Assembly: GCA_958496175.1 (NCBI GenBank)
Contig: OY292274.1
Location: forward strand, 2,542,001 to 2,606,000
Direction: 5' to 3'
DNA: 64,000 bases
From: Sisyra terminalis
Taxonomy: Eukaryota; Arthropoda; Insecta; Neuroptera; Sisyridae
Part shown: positions 47,988-59,749 of the stretch, in pieces
Layout of the letters: every line of letters starts with the position of its first letter
How positions within the stretch are numbered: position 1 is the stretch's first letter
Position numbers and translations under genes: made by a program
The notes under the pieces: model-generated
Database searches by the model: none
The model's input: the letters and a program-made list of their open reading frames with translations, nothing else
Told to the model about the DNA's origin: nothing

Positions 47988-48400
47988 ACGTCATACTGAA
48001 AATAACCAAAATGAATTCAAGGTTAGGGTCTTAGTAGAATTGGGGTCTCTAATTGCATCACACAAATTATACAATTTTTAACCCCCTTTACCTTTGTGTG
48101 ACGTCATATATATTTCTATTTTATTACTAGAAATAATTAAAATAAAAAGCATTTTTTTTTATTTCCATTGAATAATAAAATATATAAAAAACGCTACATA
48201 TAGTCAAATATTTTAAAAAACAAACAAAACAATATACTAATTAGGAAACGATAAATTATGTTAATAGAAGATTTAAAACTTAATTTTAATATGTGACGTC
48301 ACAAAGCTTTTGACTCCCCCTGGCTCTTATCACACAATATCACATTTCGTTGACTTCATTTCTCCTATCCTGAACGTGTTTCAAAATGGACATTCCCATC
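47988..48400. repeat. MITE-like inverted repeat with TGACGTCA palindromes
   Basis: TGACGTCA occurs at 48099-48106 and 48294-48301, each beside a C-rich or G-rich block (TTAACCCCCTTT; GACTCCCCCTGG). The outer flanks are related in inverse orientation (AATGAATTCAAGG against the complement of CCTGAACGTG). A similar end (ACTGAAAATGACTAAAATGA) occurs at about 62723. No coding sequence is present. Whether TGACGTCA acts as a CREB/ATF site here is unknown. Confidence 0.45.
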
Positions 48401-48404
48401 GTAA

Positions 48405-49323
48405 TCTCCAAATCTTTTGTGATTATGTACACCTTTTCTTACACTAATAATATCAAAAATTAGATACATTGAATTACTTTATAGTACGTAATGTTGACTC
48501 ATAATAGTTGTAAAAAATATATAATGTTTATTTTGTAATTTTTTTACTTTAGTAAATTTCAGCACTTTTATTTTAATTTTTTTCTACTTATTTGATGAAA
48601 TATTTTGAAGTTTTTTTAAATTATTCTATTTAATTTAGAGTTTTAATATTTTAAGTTAAAATTTTATATATATATCTTATATTAACCTTCCAGCGTTTTT
48701 TGTATTTTGTGGTTACAGGGGAGGATTAGACATCCATACTTTTTTCTTCTCTTTACGTTTTCCTTTATGAATAAAGATAAAAATATATTATCTGATTACT
48801 CAACAACTCTACCTAATACGACACGAAACTAAGTACGTACATAGTATACAAAGTAACTCAAAAAGGTATCTTACAAAATAACTTAAGAAAACCATTTAAG
48901 TTTCATTTTTAAGAGTAACTTAATTCCGAGCATAACTTTGGATACTTTCTAAAAAAGTTACTTATCTTGTACCTAGATACTTTCCAAAAGTACAAAAGTT
49001 GTACATAATATTGATTTTATTTTATCCGAAGGAAATATAAATAGTTCGAATAAGTAATTATAAATTATATACATTTTTACTATGCTTACGTCAACTAACA
49101 AATTTTAGTACGAATATCTTAAAACATTTATTGCAAAAATCGCTAGCTGGTGTTCATTTAAATATTATTATATACAGGTGAGAATATTCGATTGTGAGAT
49201 TTAGACGAAAAACTCAATTTTGAGCACCAATTATTTTTTTTTTACCCTTATTATTATTTATTATTATTTATTTATCTTTATTATTTCGCCCTTAAATACG
49301 TAAATATGTATCTTGTAAATCAC
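48405..49323. other. AT-rich sequence, nothing recognised
   Basis: No gene or repeat is recognised. Confidence 0.35.
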
Positions 49324-49325
49324 AA

Positions 49326-50232
49326 AAGGTGTTTCAATAAGAGCGCAATATTTGAATTGCAAGCCATGTTTGACAGTCATAATGTCCCATGATTATGACG
49401 TAACAAATTGAAAGTAGAAAGATGGGAGTTAATACACATGAAATAGTAGACTATGAACAGCAAAGAGAATTCAACAATTGGATCCTTGAGCAACCTGCTG
49501 ATTTTGCAAACAAAATAATTTTCAACAATGAGGCCATTTTCACCTCGATGGCTTCGTGAATAGGCAAAATTGTCGCATTTGGGGCTTCAAAAATTCACGA
49601 ATGATCAGAAAGAAATGAATCCACAACGGGTCACTATATGGTGTGCATTATGGTCTGAAGGAATAATTGGACCGTTTTTCTTCGAAAACGAAGAAGGTAA
49701 TACAGTACCCGTGCATGGCGAACGTTATCATGATATGATAACAGTTTCTTGTGCCTCATTTGGAAGCTATTGATCTTGACGACATGTGGTTTCAGCAAGA
49801 CGGTGTCACATACCATATTGCCCGTGAAACATTGATAATCTTGCACGAGTTTGCTCCTGGTCGTGTCATTTCCCGATTTGGTGACCAGAATTGGCCTCCA
49901 CGTTCTTGCGATTTAACGTATTTAGATTTCTAGCTGTGGAATTATCTAAAGTTACAGGTTTATGCCAATAAGCCTGCAACCAACAAAGCATTGAAAGCCG
50001 AAATCATACGCTGTATCAATGAAATACCACAACATGTATTCAATAACGTTATTGAAAATTTCGTCAAAATAGTATGTAAATGCCAGCAAAGCCACGGCGG
50101 CCTTAAAAAATTGTTTCATACATAATTCCCAAATGTATATTTTCTAAATCAATAAATATTTCAATACTTTGCTACAGAAAACCATGTTTTATTGAACACT
50201 GAAATCTTGCACTCTTATTGAAACATCCTTTA
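49326..50232 (+). pseudogene. DD41D mariner-type transposase relic, copy B
   Basis: The ends are AAGGTGTTTCAATAAGAGCG and GCACTCTTATTGAAACATCCTT, with TA after the right end. The transposase reads on the plus strand: FANKIIFNNEAIFTS, then MNPQRVTIWCALWSEG, DDMWFQQDGVTYHIARETL, FAPGRVISRFGDQNWPPRS, CDLTYLDF and a C-terminal CINEIP. From the Asp of QQD to the Asp of YLD there are exactly 41 residues, the DD41D spacing of rosa/visitor-like mariners. The first catalytic Asp is replaced by Asn (NNEA). A stop after YLDF and frameshifts (near 49545 and 49745) inactivate it. The N-terminal helix-turn-helix half is absent, as in copies A and C. Confidence 0.9.
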
Positions 50233-50234
50233 GA

Positions 50235-52770
50235 AAGCCAACTCTAAAATTCTGTAGCTCGGCTTGTTATAACATTTTGTTCAATTAACAAAACCAATGA
50301 GTATATTTTGATTTAATTTAATTTTCTGGAAAATTGGCCAGTTTTTCAAAAATGATATCATTTATTTCCAACTCAAGACTAGCGACTAATGAAACGATTC
50401 TAAATGACCCAAGAACTGTTGAAATACTTAATATTTTTCTTAAGAACTAATACTCTTAGTTCTAAAATTGATGAATTAATTTTCATTTAATGTAACGAGA
50501 AATATTCTCCTATTTAAAAAGTATAACATTGTAATTGCTGGGTTAATATCTTTGTTATTTATATTCTTTTCTTAGAGCACTTTAAATTACGTCGCATAAG
50601 CTCATACGTCACAAAACAAATATGGTTTAAAAATCAATATTATGAAATTTATAATCTAAAATTTCCAATATTCGATCACCTGTCCACATTGCCTGCACGT
50701 AGGCGACTATTTTTCATGACAAAAGGTTTGAAATTAGTTCATTGTACCGTAAATTTTTCTGCGTTTTTATATTTAAATAAAATTTTTATTCTACCAGATA
50801 TATATTTTTTAATAATGTAACTCTTAACAATTTCTTTCGTCATACTTTGAAAAAACTATTTTCCCAAATTATTCGTAATAATCTCGTAAAATGGAAACAT
50901 TTACTTTTGTCATTTGAAAAAAGCTCTACACTTAATAAGTAGGGATCATGATTGAACTTAAGGAGAAAATTGCGTGTTGAAAGCTCATCCGTTTTGATGG
51001 GCTCGTCGGATATGCTGTTTAAACTGAGGAAGTAATAACGTAATGTGTTGAAACAAAGCATTAAGAGCGTCTATGAGTGTATTAGATGGGAAGTATGCAT
51101 TTACTACCCTACTTACATTGATTGTAGTTATATAAATATTCTACATACGACAATAGCATAATTCAATATAATTTACTTCTATCACTCACAACTTATCGTC
51201 AAACTTGTTATAAGCAATTAAATTATCACTCTCATTTCACATTTATTGATAAAAGAACAAACTATGGTATACCAATTCAATGTAGTCGTTAGGAATTCAA
51301 CGTGTGACCAAAAGTAGTTTTAACTATCAATTTTAACAGTTTTAACTACCTTTATTTAATTTTTATCAAAATATCAACAAAGTTTCATTTTAATGGAATA
51401 TAGTTTTCCTTGATATATTTATTTTCAGATATTTTGTTAAATATTTTATCATTAAGTTTTTATATAAACTTCGGCAGTAATAAATCGAATGAAGAATTTA
51501 TGTGATTTGAAAGCTTTTGGGAAAAGTCAGAAAGTCGAAGTTTTTTTTTTCAGATACTTAAAAGTTCACGTTGGTCAAAGAAGAAGTAAAGTTTGACAGA
51601 ATTATGAAGAAAATATTATTATTATCAAACAGAAAACAGAAAAAATGTCTTTACCAAATAAATAAATAAAAATCCAATTTAATAGCTTAACTATTATTGT
51701 AACGCCAATTCAAAAGGTCCACGATTTTTTATTGATATTTCTGCTCTAAAACTGGCTAGTTCACATTACTAGTAAAAATTTTAACGTAAACGTATTTACT
51801 GCGGCGAAAAAATATTTTCATTGTGTTGCATGTTTAAAAAGTAATATTCAAAAAGTAATTGAATGCTTCTTTGCTGCTTTATTTATTACTATTGAAAAAT
51901 ACTTGTCAAAGTTGCATACAATATGGGGGCTATATTCTACATGGCCTTTTTTCTTCTTTGACAATGAAGCATTTAAAAACAGCTTGTAATTATTTTCATT
52001 GTACTTTCTCTCATTTAAACAATAAAAATATAACGTAACAATGCTACTATAGCTCCACATCTTTTTTTCCGAGTACATTTCTTTAAAGCTCTTCGCTTGC
52101 TCAACAAATAAACGGATAAATTATGCGCTTCAGACAAAAACGATCGTTACATTTTAGTTTCTGAAAAGGACTTCGTAAAAAATTTAAATCGTTTCTACCA
52201 AAATTGAGAAAATTTACAAAGTTCGATCTCTTATTATTATCGAGATATAAATGAGAGTTTCATTGATCTTTTCATACGATATAATTACATATCAATAATT
52301 AATTTGCATTTGATAATATATGTACGTCCTCCAGGATTTGGCATGTTCTACCCAATTCAAACTACAGACATAATAATAATAAGCTCTCTATACAGCGTAC
52401 GTATACCTTCATGAGTTTAATCTTAGAAATGCATCATTTAGGATAAAGCCCTTTGGTGATAATTTAAGTGTTCGAGGCTCATTTTCTACCTCAATATATA
52501 TTGTTTGATTTCGCAGTTGGGTGACATAAATTAATATATAGTCTCTATCAAATTGGGCCTATACCATCTACTTCAAGCTACCGCTGTGCGTTTGATAGCT
52601 CTCTAATGAAAACTAAACGATATACTTTTAGTTTCTTACTGAACCACGTTTATAAATTCAAATCAAGAATTTAAGCTTACTTGTTAATATTTCAGCAATA
52701 TTAAAGATATTCAAAATCGTTTCCATAAATTTGCACATCTTAGCAAATTGCATAATAAATAAATTTTTTA
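50235..52770. other. AT-rich sequence, nothing recognised
   Basis: I see no gene, RNA or element end in these 2.5 kb. The frames at 50840-51061 and 51848-52078 have no family motif. Confidence 0.35.
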
Positions 52771-52774
52771 TATA

Positions 52775-53843
52775 TTATTTAGGAGTAGCGGCGATATGTA
52801 AAACATGCGGTCCAGAGCTCCTTATCAGTCTATTGTTCTCTCCGCTGTTGTCATGAAGGCTGATCGTCAGATGATTGGCATGGTCTTCCAGTCTTTTTTG
52901 ATATTTTTGGCAGAATCTGGCGATCTCTTCTTTCACGGTGGCCACCTTCAGGTCTTTATGTATGTCGTGGTTAGTGATATACCATGGGGCGTTCGTAATG
53001 AGCCTGAGTGTCTTAGACTGAAAGCGCTGGATGATATCCACATTGGAGTTGCTAGTTGTTCCCCACAGTTCGATGCCGTAGGTCCAGACTGGCTTCAGAA
53101 TTACTTTGTATATCAGTAGTTTATTGTCCAGGAACAATTGCGACCTCTAACCAATCAGCCACTGCAGTTGACGGCATTTGGCTTTAAGCTGGTCTCTTTT
53201 GGCAGCTATATGTCTCCGCCACGTTAGTCTTCTGTCCAAGTGCATTCCAAGATACTTGACTTCTGTCGCCTGCGGCACCTGATGGTTGTTGAGATACATC
53301 GGTGGACAGGTATCTCGCCGAGTAGTGAATGTCACATGAACAGATTTGGCTTCATTGACTTTTGTTTGCCATTTATTAAGCCATGGTTCCAGATCGTTGA
53401 GGGCCCTTTGTAATTTTTCGGTCACAACCTGTGGGCATTGATCTGTCGCCATGATCGCAGTGTCGTCCGCGTACGTTGCAATTACCACATTGTCAGTGAT
53501 GGGCAGATCTGCTATGTAAATTAGGTACAGTATGGGTCCCAATATGCTACCTTGTGGCATCCCAGCACCGACCAGGTGGATTCGATTGATTTTCGTTGTA
53601 GCTGACAAAGAATTTTCTATCCTTCAACAAAGACTGGAAGACGCGGAAGAGCGGATGAGGTACTACATTTTTTGACTTATACAGCAGCCTCAGATGCCAC
53701 ACCTTGTCGAAGGCCTGTGTGATGTCCAGAAAAACTGCGGAGCAGTAAGCCTTATCGTTTAGCGTCCTCATGATTGTAGATGCTACTCTGTAAACTTGTT
53801 CGGTGGTTTCAAAAAAGAATGCTTTCAGCAGAAAACTGTCCAT
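52775..53843 (-). pseudogene. Jockey-clade LINE reverse transcriptase, 3' half
   Basis: Read on the minus strand from 53843: TTEQVYRVASTIMRTLNDKA, SAVFLDITQAFDKVWH (first catalytic Asp in FLDI), then after a frameshift near 53595 GAGMPQGSILGPILYLIYI and IATYADDTAIMATD (catalytic YADD). Next come the thumb motif VKYLGMHLDRRLTW and, past a stop at 53145, LLIYKVILKPVWTYGIELWG and FQSKTLRLITNAPWYITN, ending at 52775. All these are Jockey-clade hallmarks. The endonuclease and ORF1 are missing, so the copy is 5'-truncated. GC content is clearly higher than the background, and only about two lesions interrupt it, suggesting a fairly recent insertion. The 3' end runs into A-rich sequence at about 52765. 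Confidence 0.9.
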
Positions 53844-53849
53844 GTGTAG

Positions 53850-54870
53850 ATAAGAATATCATTTTGAAGTATTCAAATCAAAAATAAAGGTACAATGAAG
53901 CCTTTTAAGTGAGTCCTGGACAAATAAGAAACCTCTGCCGACCTCTGCTATTGATAATTACAGTGAAGTCGCAACACTTGTGCATTAAAAAACCTTATTT
54001 AAAAGGAAATTTTTAAACTTTTTTAACTAAGACTTTAATTCTTGGATTTTTTCGTTGTTTACCTCTATAATTGAGACGTTTTAGCTCATAAACTAGAAAA
54101 GGTAAGATAATTTATCTACTTTGGATAGGTTTTGACACGTTTATTTATAGGTCCCTTGAGTAACTGGTACACAGTTTTCACTGTAACTACTTATTTTTAA
54201 GGTTCTTATTATTTACCTTTCCTCTGTAACTGCTATAGTCCTTAACAACTCTAGAACAAAATATAGTTTGTAAATAAAATATTAGATAATTGTGGTCGTC
54301 ACCTTGATTTAAACCCTTAACAATTTCAAAGCGATTATGTAAGCCCAGTGGTTCTGAAGGTACGAATCCCCACCATTTTCATGTACGCATTCATCAAACC
54401 ATTCTAAATTGGAGAAATTAAATATGTTTTTGTCCAATTTCAAAATAAAGGTATATATTTGTGCATGGATGTACAAGATGAAGAAAACCATTAAAAACCC
54501 GCCGAACCTGTGAGACTGACTCACCGATCCCCTGGGGTTCGATTAAACTCAGGTTAAGCACCCCTGTCTTAATCAATCGTCCACCAATAAGTTTTTGTAT
54601 ATTTTTTCCTGTATATTTTTACATATTTATTTCTAAACAGTAATGAAACAAAATAGACTTTAAAATTCTGGATTTTCAAGATAAAACTAAGACCTATCTT
54701 TATGTTAGCTAACGAAAATCTTTCCGACAGTAAAAAAATTCCGGGCAACCTAGTAGATACATGTTTTAATTACTGTAACAAAAATTAATTCATTAAAAAA
54801 ACGCACTCTTAATTTCGTTATTTAAACCAAAAACTTAAGACTTTAGTGGTTCTCACTTAAAATTTAGCTA
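53850..54870. other. AT-rich sequence with a possible hAT end
   Basis: On the minus strand the sequence from 54572 downward begins CAGGGGTGCTTAACCTGAG and then has AATCGAACCCCAGGGG, like hAT ends of the CAGGGGT type. No partner end, duplication or transposase is found. The 71-codon frame at 54309-54524 lies inside this stretch and is not recognised. Confidence 0.35.
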
Positions 54871-54872
54871 TG

Positions 54873-56114
54873 GGGGTATTTCACGTGAAGCGGACAGCGA
54901 AAAGAAAGTGATATTCTGAAACTTGTTTATATTTGGCATAATTATACTTCTAGTAAGTATGAATGTGGATACAAAATATTTTTTTCGAATTATGATTATT
55001 TGCCAAGTTATACACTTCTAAAGAATTGATATTTTTGAAATTCGTATTTTCTGAAAAAAAAAATCGAATTAATTTTTTTTTTAAAATATTAAATTTGGCG
55101 GTTTAAATAGAAAATTAACTGTTCTTTCTAAATAAGAAATAAAACTAGACTTTTTTAATTTTTTTAATATACACAACCGGAAGTAAACTTTTCAAATCAG
55201 AATTTTAGTAAGTTCGACCATTTTGTTTTTGGTTTTTTTATTTCAAAATATAGCCTAAAATACATTTATAATACACCAGAAGTTTCATAATGGAATCTGA
55301 AATAGTTTAGGAGATAGATGAATTAAAGTACATACATGTCGTACTGAGTACATTCCATAGGTCAACTGGTATACGCGATATGACACTAAAACGCTACAAT
55401 AATTATATTTACTATCCTTCTTAAACGTACTTAAAGCTCTAAATTATTCAAATTAAAATAGTACTGATTGATAAAAATTTTAGTAGGAAACAGTAGTTTA
55501 AAATAAATTTCGTGATAAGTACTAAAATCGTCTTCTAGTCAAAGAGGTTAAATGACTAGAGTGAACGTGCTCCATAAACCCCATGTTAAACTTAAACTTT
55601 TACTTCCTCTCAATTTTCCAAGTGATCGTACCCCTTGCACAGCATATTTGTGCAAACTTTTTTCAATAAGTACTATTTTAATTGGAATAACAATTACCCC
55701 ACAACATCGTTGGAGATTTAAATACGCTTAAGTAGGAAAGTAAATATAAATATTGCAGCGTTTTAGTGTTATATCGCGTAAACCAGTTAACCTAAGGAAG
55801 CTAGGGTACGATGCTCAGTACGACACGTATGTATTTTAATTCTTCCAGCTTCTAAACTATTGCAGATCCCATTATGAAACTTTTAGTGTATTATAAATAT
55901 ACTTTAGATTAAATTTTGAAATGAAAAAATTAAAAATCAATTTTTTTTTCAAAAATGCCAATTCTTTAGAAGTGTATAACTTGGCAAATAATCATAATTC
56001 GAAAAAAATATTTTGTATCCACATTCGTACTTACTAGAAGTATAACTATGCCAAATATGAACAAGTTTCAGAATATCCCTTTTTTTTCGTTGTCCGCTTC
56101 ACGTGAAATGTTCC
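54873..56114. repeat. Foldback element, family GTGAAGCGG, near-complete copy
   Basis: The ends are GGGGTATTTCACGTGAAGCGG and CCGCTTCACGTGAAATGTTCC, inverted. The arms extend almost to the centre near 55640. TATG occurs on both sides (54869-54872 and 56115-56118), a possible 4-bp duplication that could also be chance. It shares arms with 6925-8595 and 40171-40986 but lacks the unique centre of the first. No transposase is present and the superfamily is not clear. Confidence 0.75.
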
Positions 56115-56119
56115 TATGA

Positions 56120-57881
56120 CCACATTATAGACAACAACGGACCTATGGAAATGCCTTGTAACTGCACCAAATATGGATTTTGGAATTTGGTAAAAATAAC
56201 TGTTTTATTTACATAAAAATGAACCAACTCAAAAGTATATATTCAACAAAAGACCAAATTTAAACATATTGAATTTCATTTATTTAAAAGTATATCAAAT
56301 GAAAATTGTTCAACAGTAATCTCTTCTAATGCAAGCCGCATCGCCGTTTCAAAGCTTTCATCTGTCAGTTATTTTGAAAATTATTTCAAAATAAATAGTA
56401 GAAAGAAATATTGATAAAAATATTAAAGCAATTGAAAAGTTTTTGGTGGAATGTTTCGAATGTTTTGGTGGAATGGTCGCACAGTTGTTGGTGATCTAGG
56501 CTATGACTCATTATTTCTACCTTAACATAGCCCACAAATATATCTATAGAAGATGTAAATATCCAATCAGCATTCAGTAAAGGTTGCAAGATAAAGTTTT
56601 ATCAAAGCAGTACATACTACAAATCAAATATTACCACAAACAGCTTCACCAATGTAATTTTTTTAATGTTCATAGTCCCTAATCCTCATAAACCCAAAAG
56701 TTGACACAAGAGACCATGAAAATGAATGTTATTATGAATTCCCGGTAGTTCTCTTTTTCATTTAAGTATATTATGCTTAATACTCGTAATCCGTGTCTTT
56801 AAAATGTGAAAAATATATTCCATAAGTTCCATAATATCTACATTAATATTAAAAATGTATTATCCGCTTTTCAAAAAAATCGTTTCACGTAATTTTATTT
56901 AATTATTTTCACCAATTTAAACTTTTTCATTCATTGGTATGAAAAAATCACTTTGGTCAATAGAAAAAAAAAACTTAGAAAACTAAAGTTACATTTGTGA
57001 TAGAGTTATATACATTTTTTCTTTTGCATCTTTTGCGTCATTTGTACGGCTTTATGTCGTGAACAGAATATTTTATGGAGAATGAAGTTACACGTTATTA
57101 ATTGCCTGGCAAAAGACACATTTAAGTTGTTTCAATAAACATTTCTAGAACGAATAAAACTTTTTTAATATTGTTTATAAATGATGTGAAAGTTTTTTCT
57201 TTCTTGCAAATTGCAACTGTAGACATGATGACTAGATCCCATCATACAGGGCAGGAAAACATTAAACGTTTGGTAAAACATTTTGCTTACTTCAACGGAT
57301 TTTTTTTCATTCGTATTTGAATATTTTTATTAAATATAACAATTTTTTTGTTGTACATATTACTTGCTTAATGGAAACTTCCTTTCAACTATTTTTAAAC
57401 GCGTGTTTTTACATCTTAGTACAAACATAGAAGTTTTTCATTTTAATCGGATCATTAGTTTTCTAAGAAAACTTATACGACAAGTATAAAGAATACATTT
57501 TATACTGCATAAAACTATGAATCTCACATTAATTAAAAGTGCCACCAAGGTTGTCATTCCTTCGAAGTTACTTGCTCAAAGAAAAAAGTAAATTGATTTA
57601 AAAACAAAAGTCTATGTTGAAAAAATGATAGCTAATCAATATGGACTATGGCCGGGATAAATAATTATCTACCTATCAATTTTGACGAAGGTCTCAGAAC
57701 AGTTTATTTCCTTTAAAATTTAATAAAAGATAAAAAAATTGAAAATTGCTAAAGAAAAGACAATGATGAAAATTATTTTTTCTATTTTTTTTTTCATTAC
57801 TTGTATATATTAAGAACATTCATTTCGATGAATGAGATCATAATAAATTATCATTTTCATAATACTTTGGGAAATGCTTTA
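56120..57881. other. AT-rich sequence, nothing recognised
   Basis: No gene or repeat is recognised. Confidence 0.35.
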
Positions 57882-58802
57882 TAAAGGTTGTTTCAATAAG
57901 AGCGCAAGATTTCAGTGTTCAATAAAACATGGTTTTCTGTAGCAAAGTATTGAAATATTTATTGATTTAGAAAATATACATTTGGGAATTATGTATGAAA
58001 CATTTTTTTTTAATGGCCCCACGGCTTTGTTGGCATTTGCATACCCTTTTGACGAAATTTTCAATAACGTTATTGAATACATGTTGTGGTATTTCATTGA
58101 TACAGCGTATGATTTCGGGTTTCAATGCTTTGATGGTTGCAGGCTTATTGGCATAAACCTACAAATTCAGATTATCCCACAGCCAGAAAAGTAAAGACAT
58201 TAAATCACTAGAGCGTAGAGGTCAATTCTGGTCACCAAATCGGGAAATGACACGACCAGAAGCAAACTTGTGCAAGATCTTCAATGTTTCACGGACGATA
58301 TGGTATGTGGCACCATCCTGCTGAAATCACATGTCGTCAAGATCAATAACTTTCAAATGAAGCACAAGAAACTGTTATCATATCACGCTAACGTTCGCCA
58401 TTCACCGTTACTACCTTCTTATTACCTTCTTCGTTTTCAAAGGTAAACGGTCCAATTATTATTCCAGATCATAATGCACACCATACAGTGACCCATTGTG
58501 AATGCATTGCTTTCTGATAAATCATTCATGGATTTTCTAAGCCCCAAATGTGACAGTTTTGCCTATTCACGAAGTCATCGAAGTGAAAATGGCCTCATTA
58601 CTGAAAATGATTTTGTTTGCATAATCAGCAGGTTGCTCAAGGATCCAATTGGTGAATTCTCTTTGCTGTTTATGGTCTACTAGTTAATGTTTATTAACTT
58701 CATCTGTCTGCTTTCGATTTGTCACGTTATAATCATGAGACATCATAACTGTCAAACTTGGCGCGCAATTCAAATCTCGTGCTCTTAGTGAAATCTCCTT
58801 TA
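57882..58802 (-). pseudogene. DD41D mariner-type transposase relic, copy C
   Basis: The element runs 57884-58800 with ends AAGGTTGTTTCAATAAGAGC and GCTCTTAGTGAAATCTCCTT, flanked by TA on both sides. The transposase lies on the minus strand with the same blocks as copies A and B (NKIIFSNEAIFT near 58600, then the QQDG and DLTPL regions towards 58180), broken by frameshifts and stops. The first catalytic position is again Asn, and the N-terminal half is again missing, so the three copies share one internally deleted ancestor. A Helitron end begins 12 bp past the element, at 58813. Confidence 0.85.
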
Positions 58803-58812
58803 TATGAAGTGG

Positions 58813-59747
58813 CTAGCTGATCCCTGCAACTTCGTCTGCGTATCGTAGGTGTAGATTATGTTTTCTTTTCAAATTTGCCATTTGTAGTGGTATATGAAAA
58901 TTTTTATTTTTCTTATTTCTTTTACGAAAAACATAATCATACTTAAAAACACTATTTTGTCAACTTTAAAAAGACACATTTAATAACGTTGCAAAGAATA
59001 AAATTGTTCTATGTAATAATCAATTAATTTTCAAAAAATATTTATAAATATCTAAAAAGAGTATGTCTCTTGCGTATAGCTACGGTAAGTGTACCTACCG
59101 TAGACCAAATAATCTGTAAATCAATCAGCATCTATACATAAATAAAAAATATCGCCAAGTTCAATAAAGTTGGTCTTAATTATAAGTAAACTTAATTAAC
59201 TTAATTATAGTAACTTACATTTTTAAACTTGTGATATCTTTCGAATGGAATGTTCAAATTGAATAACTCAAAAAGTTATATAATGGTATTGAAGCAAACT
59301 TAAATATGAAGTCATTTATTTTGATAAGGATTAATCCCAAAGTATAAATAAAAGAGCTTTTATAGCGGTGGCATTTATATATATTTTTTAAAATGAAAAA
59401 ACACTTATTGTGACATAACTATAATAGTTAAACATATACTGTCGCTTTATTTTTTGTAGAAAATGATATGTTCTGCAAATTCGTACTACATTATTTTGTT
59501 CTATAACCAATAGTTTTCGCAGTGCACGCGATAAAAGAATGTTTTTTGGTAATTTTTTCAGACCTTGGGTTACATTATTAGAGTTTTAGTATGGATCCTT
59601 AACTTTCTTGAAAATTTAATATAGCCTATGTTCACCGGAAATAGTATAGCTTCCCAACAGTGAAAGAATTTTTCAAATCGGTCAAGTAGTTTCGGAGCCT
59701 ATTCAAAGCAAACAAACAATCAAATCTTTCCTCTTTATAATAATAGA
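58813..59747 (-). mobile_element. Non-autonomous Helitron, family 2, copy 3
   Basis: On the minus strand it starts TCTATTATTATAAAGAGG and ends GGATCAGCTAG; the following base is C rather than T, so the insertion dinucleotide is mutated or disturbed. It shares with copy 2 (30346-31962) the subterminal palindrome, here TACGGTAAGTGTACCTACCG at about 59080. Length is 935 bp, shorter through internal deletion. No coding sequence is present. Confidence 0.8.
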
Positions 59748-59749
59748 AA

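Noticed and set aside
52805..53119. A 104-codon plus-strand frame of gene-like composition
   Set aside because: It is the reverse strand of the Jockey reverse transcriptase at 52775-53843, whose motifs are unmistakable.
57982..58194. A 70-codon plus-strand frame
   Set aside because: It lies opposite the DD41D transposase remnant of copy C and is its antisense shadow.
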